A stretch of 33,552 nt of DNA from positions 1-33,552 of the forward strand of contig JAKQLF010000269.1 in assembly GCA_029567325.1 (NCBI GenBank), read 5' to 3'. Below, in pieces: positions 9,072-17,289 of this stretch. Within the stretch, counting starts at the first letter, position 1. Each line of letters opens with the position of its first letter. Both the position numbers and the translations under genes were made by a program. Source of the DNA: Bacteroidota bacterium. Lineage in GTDB: Bacteria > Bacteroidota > Bacteroidia > Chitinophagales > Saprospiraceae. Below the pieces are notes generated by a model that made no database searches, had not been told where the DNA came from, and was given only the letters and a program-made list of their open reading frames with translations.

Positions 9072-9617
9072 ATGCGTTATGATACCATGGGCAAAATATT
9101 TACGAGCATTTTTATTCTATTTTTCGCTATTTCAATTGGTATCAGCCAAAATTCTACCACTTTCAAAGATAAAAGTGTTTATATTTTCCTTTTGCACGAT
9201 TGCGTAATATGTCAATCATACGCTCCCTATTTGGAAGAACTTTATCAAAATCATCAATCAAGTTTTAATTTCATTGGTGTTTTTCCAAATTTCATTTCTA
9301 AAGAAAAAGACATTCAAACCTTTAAGGAAAATTTTGGCATCTCTTTTTCAACAAAAACGGACTACTTCAAAAGTCTTACAAAACAATTTAATGTTACTGT
9401 TACACCCGAAGTGATCATCTATGATGAAGTGAAAAAGGAAGTCTTGTATCAAGGCAGAATCGATGATGAATTTTTTGCTATTGGTAAACGAAAACAGGTG
9501 GTAAGCAGCCATGAATTAAAGGATGCATTGGATGGAATTGTTTCTGGAATACCATTCAATAAAAAAACTACACCAATAGGTTGTTTTATTAACTTTGAGG
9601 ACTTAATAAAAAAATGA
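9072..9617 (+). CDS. Secreted thioredoxin-like (redoxin-fold) protein
   Basis: This 181-residue protein has a signal peptide (about 1-25, ending ISQ) and a thioredoxin fold. The redox motif is CVIC (Cys 44 and Cys 47) at the start of the first helix. A central segment, FIGVFPNFISKEKDIQTFKENF, resembles the AhpC/TSA-redoxin insertion. TVTPEVIIYD carries the cis-Pro (TP) loop, and GRIDD lies near the C-terminus. It probably transfers electrons or disulfides in the periplasm. The start may be ATG 9072 or ATG 9087 (MGKIFTS); both keep the signal. The stop codon overlaps the next gene's start as ATGA (9614-9617), so the two are translationally coupled. It is probably the redox partner of the cytochrome/copper enzyme that follows. 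Confidence 0.8.
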   Translation: MRYDTMGKIFTSIFILFFAISIGISQNSTTFKDKSVYIFLLHDCVICQSYAPYLEELYQNHQSSFNFIGVFPNFISKEKDIQTFKENFGISFSTKTDYFKSLTKQFNVTVTPEVIIYDEVKKEVLYQGRIDDEFFAIGKRKQVVSSHELKDALDGIVSGIPFNKKTTPIGCFINFEDLIKK

Positions 9618-11224
9618 TGGAAAGATATTTTTATAAAATAGTGGCCAAAATGTGTTTTGTAGTCTTCGTTTTTGGCGGACAATTTACAGCAAATGCTCAG
9701 GTCACTTTTACCAAAGATGTTGCAAAAATCATTTACAATAAATGTACGAGCTGTCATCGTCCGGGAGAAATTGCACCTTTTTCATTGACCAATTATAATG
9801 AAGTAAAAGGTAGGGCTTCAACAATCAAGTACGTTACTGGCAGTAAATATATGCCGCCTTGGAAGGCAGACCCCACGTATCAACATTATCTTTCAGAAAA
9901 CTATCTGTCAGACGCAGAAATAAAAACGATAGCAGATTGGGTGGATGCAGGAGTGCCCTATGGTAATATGTTGGAAGAACCGCCGCTCCCTATCTTCTCG
10001 GAGGGAAGCGCGCTAGGTCAGCCAGATATGGTCCTCTCATTTGCTAAAACGCATATACATAAAGGAAATAGAAAGGATGAATATCGTTATTTTGTCATTC
10101 CTACAGGATTACAAGAAGACAAAATCTTAAAGGCGATTGAAATGCGTGCTGGAAATAAAAAAATTGTGCACCATGCCTTATTTTTTGAAGATACAGAAGG
10201 TAGAGCCAGACAATTTGATCAAAAAACTCCAGAATATGGCTTTGAAGGTGTCTCCGGATTTACCAATGAGGAGGTGATTTTGTACAACCAGTTTCCTGGA
10301 TATGCGCCTGGCCAAAAACCATTATTCTTTCCTGATGGCATGGGTCAAAAGCTCAGCAAAGGTTCTGATTTGGTCGTGCAAATCCATTATGCACCTACGT
10401 CAGTTGACGAATCGGACTCAACCTCTATCAATTTATTTTTTGCAGATGAAAAGGAAGAAAAGGTCGACAGATTTGTGGATGACTATGTAATGTTGCCTTT
10501 TCATTTGACCACTGGAGCTTGGTCTTTTGTCATTTACCCAGGCACAGTCAGGACTTTTGAAGGTAGAATGGTTCTTCCAGAAGATCGATCCATTATGGGG
10601 ATTTTTCCACACATGCACATGCTTGGTAAAAAATGGGAGGTTTGGTTGAAAAGACCAGATGGCACTACAGAGAATTTGATCAAAATAAATGATTGGGATT
10701 TCTCTTGGCAAAGCAATTATTATTTCAAAAAATTCATGATAGCACCAAAAGGAAGCATCATTTATGCAAAAGCAACTTACGACAATACAACCAACAATCC
10801 TTTAAACCCTAGTAATCCGCCCAAAACGGTTGCTTGGGGCGAAAATACCACAGATGAAATGTTTTACTTGCCCATTTTATCTGTTCCATACAAAGCTGGA
10901 GATGAATCGGTAGTTTTTGAAGATAATACCATTACTAGCACGACGGAAACGATCAATGATGCAAGTTTTATACTTGCTCCAAACCCTGCCAATTCAGGCA
11001 GTTTGGTCAACATTACTTTTTCATTAGATCAAGGTCAACCAGTAGATATCCTGGTATTTGATGCATTGGGACAAATTGTACGAACACTCAGGAAAGGCAG
11101 CTTTTTTAGTCGTGGAGATCACGCAGTACATCTTTCAACCAATAACCTGTCGAAAGGTATATATTTTGTAAAATTAGTTACTGGAGAAAACCAAATAAGC
11201 AAACCGCTGATTTTGATTGAATAG
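9614..11224 (+). CDS. Secreted cytochrome c / copper type II ascorbate-dependent monooxygenase-like protein with T9SS sorting domain
   Basis: This 536-residue protein has three parts behind a signal peptide (about 1-29). The first is a haem c-binding domain with CTSCH (C44, C47, H48) and the conserved MPPWKADP segment (80-87). The second is a peptidylglycine/dopamine-hydroxylase-like beta region with candidate copper ligands: H186-H187 in VHHALFF, H258 in VQIHY, H333 and H335 in FPHMHMLGK, and M416 in TTDEMFYLP. The third is a C-terminal type IX secretion sorting domain (about 455-536, with LAPNPANSGS and LSKGIYFVKLVTG). It is probably exported through the outer membrane and hydroxylates an unknown substrate. 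The haem domain could supply electrons in place of ascorbate, which is inference. The start is ATG 9614, overlapping the upstream stop. Confidence 0.85.
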   Translation: MMERYFYKIVAKMCFVVFVFGGQFTANAQVTFTKDVAKIIYNKCTSCHRPGEIAPFSLTNYNEVKGRASTIKYVTGSKYMPPWKADPTYQHYLSENYLSDAEIKTIADWVDAGVPYGNMLEEPPLPIFSEGSALGQPDMVLSFAKTHIHKGNRKDEYRYFVIPTGLQEDKILKAIEMRAGNKKIVHHALFFEDTEGRARQFDQKTPEYGFEGVSGFTNEEVILYNQFPGYAPGQKPLFFPDGMGQKLSKGSDLVVQIHYAPTSVDESDSTSINLFFADEKEEKVDRFVDDYVMLPFHLTTGAWSFVIYPGTVRTFEGRMVLPEDRSIMGIFPHMHMLGKKWEVWLKRPDGTTENLIKINDWDFSWQSNYYFKKFMIAPKGSIIYAKATYDNTTNNPLNPSNPPKTVAWGENTTDEMFYLPILSVPYKAGDESVVFEDNTITSTTETINDASFILAPNPANSGSLVNITFSLDQGQPVDILVFDALGQIVRTLRKGSFFSRGDHAVHLSTNNLSKGIYFVKLVTGENQISKPLILIE

Positions 11225-11318
11225 TCTATTTTAGCAAATAAATATTACAGCCATTTTGATTGTAATACTATGTAACTTAAAAGTAGAAGTTCTATCGTTT
11301 ATGCATTTGTCTAGAACA

Positions 11319-11801
11319 TCATTCACTTAACATTAAATTATCTAACCTGTAGTCTACAACCTTACCTTTTTTATAATCCAAAGTAATATTTGCTTGAATG
11401 TTAACGTATTGATCACGTTGTTTTGCTGGTTGAAAAGGTTGTATTTCTTCAACAAATCTTCTAAGGCTTACGGTGTCTATGGAAGAACCATTTAATGAAC
11501 CAGCCATACAATTCCTTATTTTACCTTCTTTTTCAATTACTAAATATATTCTCACTTTATCATCTTCTTTATCAATTAGATATTGAGCGCTTTCTTCCAA
11601 ATGTTCAAAAAAGGCTTTTCTATCCATATGAATCATTGGCAAAATTTGAGATTTTTTGAAAATTTCATCGTTAATCAATGGCCTCGGATATTCTAAACTT
11701 GCGAAACTTTTATAGCCTTCATATCCCTCTTGAGCTCCAAGCACAAAACATGAAAAGGATAAAGCCAAAGACCACATCAACTTGAGATTGGAATTAAACA
11801 T
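11319..11801 (-). CDS. Small secreted protein with TonB-C-like domain
   Basis: This 160-residue protein has a signal peptide (about 1-23, ending VLGAQ). Residues about 80-155 resemble the C-terminal domain of TonB energy transducers. VRIYLVIEKEGKIRNC matches the V-x-F-x-V-x-x-x-G-x-I/V-x-x-C pattern, and RRFVEEIQPFQPAKQRDQYVNIQ matches the FxPAxxxGxPV strand. There is no N-terminal membrane anchor with a proline-rich linker, so it is not a complete TonB. It may be a free periplasmic TonB-C-fold protein, a type common in Bacteroidota and poorly understood. It converges on the copper monooxygenase gene. The 94 bases between them contain only a weak AT-only hairpin (11243-11267). Confidence 0.65.
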   Translation of the reverse strand: MFNSNLKLMWSLALSFSCFVLGAQEGYEGYKSFASLEYPRPLINDEIFKKSQILPMIHMDRKAFFEHLEESAQYLIDKEDDKVRIYLVIEKEGKIRNCMAGSLNGSSIDTVSLRRFVEEIQPFQPAKQRDQYVNIQANITLDYKKGKVVDYRLDNLMLSE

Positions 11802-12064
11802 AATTAATTTATTTTAATAAGTAATGATCGCGTAAAGCTACCTATTTCTTATACTTATATTGAAAATAATTAGCCTTTTCTCTGCTAGAGATTACATTTA
11901 AGAACAAAGGTTAATTTCTACTATACTAATATTTTATATTATCTATTTAAAATTAACCAAAACTATGTTATCTACTAACTGGCTCATGTGAAGCACTCAA
12001 TGATGATATTTTTTTGAATGCTTTTCTGGAGTTTTGAAGTATTAACTTCTTAAAACTACAGAAC

Positions 12065-12769
12065 ATGGAACAAAAAATACAACGCAACATCGTTTGGTTT
12101 TTCTCCTTATTGCTCTTGACATCTTTTTTAGGATTTTATCCTACCTACTTGGTCAAAGCTCCAACATTTGAGGGATTCAAAACCGCCCACCATTTTCATG
12201 GATTGATGGCACTCCTTTGGATTTTACTCCTCATCGTGCAACCACTCTTGATTCGCTTAAAGAAAAATGAATTACATAAGCAGGTTGGAAAACTATCTTA
12301 TGTAATCATGCCATTATTGATCATTTCACTTTTCTACGTTGCAAAAGCCTCTTACGAAGCAGCTTTAATTGCAAAAGGAAGAGAAACCGCACTAGCTGGA
12401 ATGACCAATGGAATTCCAGATATGATTTATTTGGGATTCTTTTTTTCCATGGCAATGATTTATAGAAAGCAAGTTTCTATACACATGCGATTCATGGCTT
12501 GTACAGGATTTATGATGCTAGGACCTGGTCTTGGACGCATGATGGTTGTCGCATTTGGATTGCCTGTTTCAATAGTCATCGTCACAATTGTTTCTTTGAC
12601 TGCCCTGCTACCCCTTACTTGGTTGATTTTCGACATCAAAAACAAAAAACCACTATTTCCTCTGATTTCTTACATGGTCATAACTATAATGGTCATCATT
12701 ACTGGTTCAAGTGGTCTTGATCCTTGGTGGCAAAGTTTGGCTGGATGGTTTTCAGAAACTTTTTTTTAA
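12065..12769 (+). CDS. Multi-pass membrane protein, paralogue A (unknown function)
   Basis: This 234-residue protein has about six to seven hydrophobic segments. Conserved polar landmarks are AHHFHG (H42, H43, H45), LHKQVGKLSY (H71) and HMRFMACTGFMMLGPGLGR (H140 onward). It is clearly homologous to the protein at 13742-14449: the HFH, HK..GKLSY, H.RF..CTG..LGPGLGR and SxWWQxL motifs are at matching positions, with identity near 40% by eye. Histidines at the ends of membrane helices are compatible with haem, quinone or metal binding, but I do not recognise the family with certainty. The 263 bases upstream separate it from a divergent gene. The 3' end is duplicated, in decayed form, at 14478-14609. 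Confidence 0.75.
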   Translation: MEQKIQRNIVWFFSLLLLTSFLGFYPTYLVKAPTFEGFKTAHHFHGLMALLWILLLIVQPLLIRLKKNELHKQVGKLSYVIMPLLIISLFYVAKASYEAALIAKGRETALAGMTNGIPDMIYLGFFFSMAMIYRKQVSIHMRFMACTGFMMLGPGLGRMMVVAFGLPVSIVIVTIVSLTALLPLTWLIFDIKNKKPLFPLISYMVITIMVIITGSSGLDPWWQSLAGWFSETFF

Positions 12770-12789
12770 ATCTTTAAAACCAAAAAACT

Positions 12790-13731
12790 ATGGGATTTTC
12801 TTTCAAACTAATTCATTATTTAGCATATAGAACTTTAATAATACTTTCACTTTTATATGCAATATTCTGGGGTTCTTCCTGTGGGCAAAAGAAAATAGTT
12901 TATGATCATAGTTTTATCAGATTCCATTTATATGGAAAAGGAGAACCAGTTTTTGTTTTAAGCGGGGGACCTGGCAATGACTGTCATCAGGAAGAAGATG
13001 TAGCAATGAAAATTGGTGAGCATTCTATGGCTATTCTTCTTGAACAAAGAGGAACAGGGCTTTCCATTCCTCCAAAAATGAACACGGAATTCATAAATTT
13101 AGAAGCTTATATCCTTGATTTACTTTTTGTAATGGACAGCCTCAAAATCAATAATGCTAAATTTTACGGACACTCTTGGGGTGCAATGCTTGCAACTTAC
13201 TTCGCAACCAAGTATCCAGAAAAAGTAAGCGCTCTGATTTTAACAGGACCAGGGTACTTAAAACTTGACAAATCGTATCAAAACAAAATATTTGCCAATC
13301 GAATGAAAAAACTTAGTCCTGAGCAACGAATAAGATTTGATGAACTTTCTAGAATTAATTCTAATAGACTAACAGTTTTGGAACAAAATGAAATATCATT
13401 TTTGGGAGCAGTTTTCAACACTTTTGACACAACAAACTGGGATTGGAAATATAAAAAAATTCAAACAGAGAAAAACACAATTACAAACTTATTAATAACC
13501 GAAGATCTTGAAAGGGTTGAATTTGATATTACTGATAAAGTAGGACAATTAAATATGCCCATTACTTTAATTACTTGTAAAGAAGATCCATTGGCATTTC
13601 TTACTACGGAATACTTCAAATTTGCTCCCAAATCTAAGGTTAAGTGGCTTGACAATTGTGGCCATTTTCCAATGTATGAACAACCTCAAAATTTTTATCA
13701 AATGCTAACTGAGGCAATAAATAACATATAA
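12790..13731 (+). CDS. Alpha/beta hydrolase, proline iminopeptidase-like
   Basis: This 313-residue protein has a hydrophobic N-terminal segment (about 13-30) that ends in GSSCG, possibly a relaxed lipobox with Cys 31. The fold signature follows: the oxyanion-loop motif SGGPGND (58-64), EQRGTG (85-90), nucleophile elbow GHSWG with Ser 129, acid Asp 266 in CKEDP, and His 292 in NCGHFP. HGGPG-type hydrolases often are aminopeptidases that release N-terminal proline, but esterase activity is equally possible. The composition is distinctly AT-rich (13441-13500 is about 22% GC) compared with the genes outside this cassette. Its ATG sits in a CCAAAAAACTATGGGAT context that recurs at the start of the small gene at 14610, so its translation start appears to derive from a duplicated host sequence. 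Confidence 0.88.
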   Translation: MGFSFKLIHYLAYRTLIILSLLYAIFWGSSCGQKKIVYDHSFIRFHLYGKGEPVFVLSGGPGNDCHQEEDVAMKIGEHSMAILLEQRGTGLSIPPKMNTEFINLEAYILDLLFVMDSLKINNAKFYGHSWGAMLATYFATKYPEKVSALILTGPGYLKLDKSYQNKIFANRMKKLSPEQRIRFDELSRINSNRLTVLEQNEISFLGAVFNTFDTTNWDWKYKKIQTEKNTITNLLITEDLERVEFDITDKVGQLNMPITLITCKEDPLAFLTTEYFKFAPKSKVKWLDNCGHFPMYEQPQNFYQMLTEAINNI

Positions 13732-13741
13732 AAAGTAAAAC

Positions 13742-14449
13742 ATGGAAAACAAATTGCAAAACAGTGTGGGGTTCTTTTTTGTAGCTATCTTAATTGTCAC
13801 TTTACTTGGATTTTATCCATCTTATTTTTCTCATTTCCCAAAATTTGATGGCTTTTCATGGGCTTTTCATTTCCATGCTATTCTTGCACTGCTTTGGCTA
13901 TTTATGCTTATTGCTCAAGCTTTTCTTATAAGAGCCCGGAAATATGAAACTCATAAATTTATAGGAAAATTATCATATTTCGTTATGCCTCTTTTGTTAT
14001 TTTCCTTTTTTTTAATGGCGAAAGCAACTTACATCAAGAATATTTCTATTAGACAAATTAGTGAGATTGATGCTTTAGCAGGATTAAGCAGAAGTGGACT
14101 AAGAGACATTTTGTATATGGGTGTCTTGTATGGTTTAGCTATTTATTATAAATCAAAAACATCTTGGCATCTTCGATTTTTTACATGCACAGGACTAATT
14201 GTATTAGGTCCTGGACTTGGAAGATTTGCTTTTGCAAATTTTAGACCCGAAGTTGCAGGAGCTACGATGGGCATTATGATGTTATTAGTGCCGATAATTT
14301 GGTTAGTTGTTGATGTTTTCAAAAAGAAATCACCTATTCCATTACTTATTTTTATTGTAATAACTATTTCGGCAATTTATTTGGATGGAGCTGGTCATTC
14401 TTCATGGTGGCAGGCCCTATCAAAATGGATTGTAACAAATCTGTTCTAA
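13742..14449 (+). CDS. Multi-pass membrane protein, paralogue B (unknown function)
   Basis: This 235-residue protein is homologous along its whole length to the protein at 12065-12769. It shares the aligned motifs FHFHAILALLWL (H43, H45), THKFIGKLSYFVMPLL (H71), WHLRFFTCTGLIVLGPGLGR (H143 onward) and SSWWQALSKW near the end. It begins 10 bases after the hydrolase stop, so the two form one transcription unit. It is AT-rich like the hydrolase (14101-14160 is about 27% GC), unlike paralogue A. The two copies are therefore probably not a recent local duplication; B more likely arrived with the hydrolase. Function unknown. Confidence 0.75.
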   Translation: MENKLQNSVGFFFVAILIVTLLGFYPSYFSHFPKFDGFSWAFHFHAILALLWLFMLIAQAFLIRARKYETHKFIGKLSYFVMPLLLFSFFLMAKATYIKNISIRQISEIDALAGLSRSGLRDILYMGVLYGLAIYYKSKTSWHLRFFTCTGLIVLGPGLGRFAFANFRPEVAGATMGIMMLLVPIIWLVVDVFKKKSPIPLLIFIVITISAIYLDGAGHSSWWQALSKWIVTNLF

Positions 14450-14477
14450 GAAATGATAAAAAAGCTGAAGAAACAAG

Positions 14478-14609
14478 CTGATTACATCTTATTGATAATT
14501 GAAAATCACATCGTCATAATTACAGGTTCAATTGGCTTTTGACCTTGATCGCAAAGCATAGCTAATTAATTATTTGAAACAATTTTTAAACCTTTTAAAC
14601 CAAAAAACT
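14478..14609 (+). pseudogene. Decayed 3' end of a third copy of membrane protein A, plus leader of the next gene
   Basis: This stretch aligns with 12662-12789 at a nearly constant offset of 1816-1821 bases. GTCATAATTACAGGTTCAA matches GTCATCATTACTGGTTCAA in paralogue A, and further on GCAAAG, GAAAC and TTTAAACCAAAAAACTATGGGAT match as well. Translated, it gives VIITGSIGF and then a TGA, where paralogue A has VIITGSSGLDPWW. A one-base insertion and substitutions have destroyed the frame. It is closer to A than to B. It forms the downstream half of the direct-repeat pair around the hydrolase/paralogue B cassette. Confidence 0.65.
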
Positions 14610-14765
14610 ATGGGATCTTTTTTTCCTCCTCTTCAACTAATGAAAGACGGACATTGCATTGTTCTCGGTATTTCTACCTGTATGAGCATTTTAGTGCTTT
14701 GTCTGCTTACTGCTTATTCTTTTTATTCCCTTGTACAATTAAAAAAGAAATACAATGGACAATAA
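14610..14765 (+). CDS. Small single-span membrane protein (51 aa)
   Basis: The ATG at 14610 opens a 51-codon frame with one hydrophobic helix (about 17-41, with CIVLGISTCMSILVLCLL) and a basic tail, LKKKYNGQ. Its last 11 bases overlap the acyltransferase start, which suggests translational coupling and supports it being a real gene. A TTG at 14574 would extend the frame into the pseudogene remnant and is rejected. No family was recognised. It may assist or anchor the neighbouring acyltransferase, which is only an inference from the overlap. Confidence 0.5.
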   Translation: MGSFFPPLQLMKDGHCIVLGISTCMSILVLCLLTAYSFYSLVQLKKKYNGQ

Positions 14766-15909
14766 GAATTACCTCTTTAATCTTACTCCTTTGAGAGGAA
14801 TAGCTGCGCTGCTTACGGTGCTATTTCACCTCAATTTGGGATCAAATGCTCTGCTCAATCCAGAATGGTCGCATGGATTTGACAAACTCTACCTCATGGT
14901 GGACTTTTTCTTTATCCTGTCTGGATTCATCATGGTACACGTTTACTCAGCTTGGTTTCAAAACGGTTTTGACCGGCAGGCATTCAAAAAGTTTACCATT
15001 GCACGTTTTGCCAGAGTGTATCCTCTTCACTTTTTCACCCTACTCTATTTGATTTTGCTGCAAGGAGTTTTTTGGTTGATGGGAGGCACTTATGACAACC
15101 CTTTTTCTGCCAATAGCTTCACTTTAGAAAGTATTCCTACAAACTTGTTATTGATTCACAGTATGAATATCCATGGTTGGTTTACCTGGAATAATGCAAG
15201 CTGGAGCATCAGTACAGAATGGTGGGCGTATATGGTTTTTCCATTTTTGGTTTACTGGTTTGCCAATTTAAAGTCAATTGGCAGATGGTTGATCATACTT
15301 GCTTGTGTTGGTGGTTATTTGAGCATCATTTACTTTTTTCAGGATTTAGTAACTTTTCCAAAAGGAATGGAATTCATTAAACCATTTTCAGCTAAAACAC
15401 TCAATGTGGCTTACCAATATGGTTATTTACGTTGCATTTTTGGATTTGTCCTGGGTATGATGTGTTATCGGTTGTATCAGGAAAAATGGGGCTTGAAGAT
15501 TCTGGGAAATGGCTACACATTGGCTGTTCTTGGCTTTGTTTTATTTCTTTTTATGCATCTCTTTCTACTGGATCTTTACATTGTTTTGATTTTTCCTTTC
15601 ATCCTTTTGTCTGCTTCTTATGGAAGTAAAGGAATGAATAGTCTATTCGAATCTAAGCCTATGCAAAAATTGGGCGATTGGTCATTCGCCATTTATTTGG
15701 TGCATCAACCCATTATTTATACCAGAGAAACTATTGTTGCTTTGATGGCAAAAAATCCTCCAATTGGTGTGCCTCCCGCTTCTTCTTATTTAATTAGTTG
15801 GTTGGTTGCCCTTGGTTTCATAGCATTTACTTTATTAGTCAGTTATCTGGTTTATGAAAAAATAGAAGTGCCTTGGAGAAATAAAATTAAAATCAAATAT
15901 TCAAAATAG
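14755..15909 (+). CDS. Acyltransferase 3 family membrane protein (OafA/YrhL type)
   Basis: This 384-residue integral membrane O-acyltransferase would transfer acetyl or another acyl group to a cell-surface sugar or a secreted small molecule. Family markers are LTPLRGIAALLTVLFH with the catalytic His near residue 25, VDFFFILSGFIM (about 49-60), and TIARFARVYPLH (about 81-92) with the RxxR(I/V)YP motif. About ten membrane helices follow, ending VYEKIEVPWRNK. It lacks the extra SGNH domain of longer relatives. It overlaps the small membrane-protein gene upstream and is followed eight bases later by the oxidoreductase gene. The acceptor cannot be inferred. Confidence 0.9.
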   Translation: MDNKNYLFNLTPLRGIAALLTVLFHLNLGSNALLNPEWSHGFDKLYLMVDFFFILSGFIMVHVYSAWFQNGFDRQAFKKFTIARFARVYPLHFFTLLYLILLQGVFWLMGGTYDNPFSANSFTLESIPTNLLLIHSMNIHGWFTWNNASWSISTEWWAYMVFPFLVYWFANLKSIGRWLIILACVGGYLSIIYFFQDLVTFPKGMEFIKPFSAKTLNVAYQYGYLRCIFGFVLGMMCYRLYQEKWGLKILGNGYTLAVLGFVLFLFMHLFLLDLYIVLIFPFILLSASYGSKGMNSLFESKPMQKLGDWSFAIYLVHQPIIYTRETIVALMAKNPPIGVPPASSYLISWLVALGFIAFTLLVSYLVYEKIEVPWRNKIKIKYSK

Positions 15910-15917
15910 ATCATCAT

Positions 15918-17225
15918 ATGGAACGTAGAATATTCTTGAAACAGAGCTCTTTAGCTGCTGGTACATTGCTCTTGCCAAATCTTAGTTTGAAAAATGAAGT
16001 AAAAATAAAAGTGGCAATTGTTGGACTTGGTTGGTTCGGGACAGAAGTCCACTTGGCCAATCTATTACAAAACAAAAACTTTGAAGTCATAGGTATTTGT
16101 GATGTGAATGAGCTTTGCCTTACGCGTGCAATTGAATTTTGTAAGAAAAACAATGCACCTATACCTCAGACTTTCAAAGATTATAGAGTCATGTATGAAT
16201 TGCCGGGTCTACAAGCGGTTACCATTGCAAGTCCAACCCATTGGCATGCTTTGCAATTTATAGAAGCGAGCAAAAAAGGATTTGCCATTTTCCTTGAAAA
16301 GCCAATTTCTTTCGATATTTCTGAAGGCCAGGTTATGTTGAATTACCAAAAAAAATATGGAAACATTGTGCAAGTTGGTTTTAAATCTCTTGCAGCTGAC
16401 AGCACAACTGACGCTAAAAATTTCATAAAAAATGGTGGTATTGGAAAGGTGTATGGGGCAAAAGTGAATTTATTGTTTGATACGGGAGGAATGCCAGCCA
16501 AATCTCCTATGCCTTCCACATTGGATTGGGATATGTATTGTGGACCTGCTCCTATTGTAGATTTGCACAAAAAAGAAGAAGAAATCACAGCTACTTGGAA
16601 GGCATCCAAACACATGGACCACGGAGTACATTTTGACTGGACCATCCACTATTTCAACAACATTCGTCATATTTTAAACCTGGGTCTACCAACACAAATC
16701 ACTGCTACTGGAGGCAATTCAAGATACCAAATGGAAAATCCAGATTACAGCCAAATTTCGCTTAATTACGATGGGTTACCTGTTGAGGTAATTACTCAAA
16801 CTTACGGAAATGAAAATCACAAAGAATACGCGATAGGAGGATATATTTATGGACAAAAAGGAACCGTATTTGTGGGAGAAGTTGGTTGGGAATTTATACC
16901 TATCCAAGGCGAAAAAGAACGCCATGGTTTTATTGAATTCATGCCTTGGGACCCTGCAATGAGTGAAATCTTGACGAAAAGTTTCACCAATTTATTTGAA
17001 AATTGGGGAGAAGCCATTCTTCGAAAAACAAACGAGAACATCATTGCAAATCTTCAAGATGCCTACTACGCAACAGCTACCATGATCTATGCTTCTATGT
17101 CAATGGAAATGGGAACTACCATTGAATTGAAAGATGGGAAACCTATTCAAAGTGAAGTGGAGCAATCTTCTTACACGACGAGAACTTATAGGAAACCATG
17201 GATTCACCCTCAAAAATGGGTATAA
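15918..17225 (+). CDS. Gfo/Idh/MocA-family oxidoreductase with Tat-like signal
   Basis: This 435-residue NAD(P)-dependent dehydrogenase of the sugar/inositol type opens with MERRIFLKQSSLAAG, a twin-arginine signal (RRxFLK), so it is probably exported folded with its cofactor. The Rossmann domain shows VAIVGLGWFGTEVH (32-45). ASPTHWH (104-110) and the family catalytic FLEKP (125-129) follow. The C-terminal domain has DWDMYCGPAP and HMDHGVHFDWTIHYF, with the active-site His/Asp region typical of periplasmic Bacteroidota members. The substrate is unknown, probably a sugar or polyol. It lies between the acyltransferase and the peptidase in a tight codirectional run. Confidence 0.9.
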   Translation: MERRIFLKQSSLAAGTLLLPNLSLKNEVKIKVAIVGLGWFGTEVHLANLLQNKNFEVIGICDVNELCLTRAIEFCKKNNAPIPQTFKDYRVMYELPGLQAVTIASPTHWHALQFIEASKKGFAIFLEKPISFDISEGQVMLNYQKKYGNIVQVGFKSLAADSTTDAKNFIKNGGIGKVYGAKVNLLFDTGGMPAKSPMPSTLDWDMYCGPAPIVDLHKKEEEITATWKASKHMDHGVHFDWTIHYFNNIRHILNLGLPTQITATGGNSRYQMENPDYSQISLNYDGLPVEVITQTYGNENHKEYAIGGYIYGQKGTVFVGEVGWEFIPIQGEKERHGFIEFMPWDPAMSEILTKSFTNLFENWGEAILRKTNENIIANLQDAYYATATMIYASMSMEMGTTIELKDGKPIQSEVEQSSYTTRTYRKPWIHPQKWV

Positions 17226-17289
17226 TTCAAACCAAATCCAATTTTCATATCTGCTATCTAATAATTTCAAAACCAAAAAATATAAACAA

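Noticed and set aside
11243-11267. Hairpin TATTACA/TGTAATA between convergent genes as a terminator
   Set aside because: The stem is AT-dominated with an 11-base loop and no T tract on either side, too weak to call.
17134-17289. N-terminal extension of the prolyl oligopeptidase
   Set aside because: It overlaps the preceding gene in another frame and would place the signal peptide 52 residues inside the protein.
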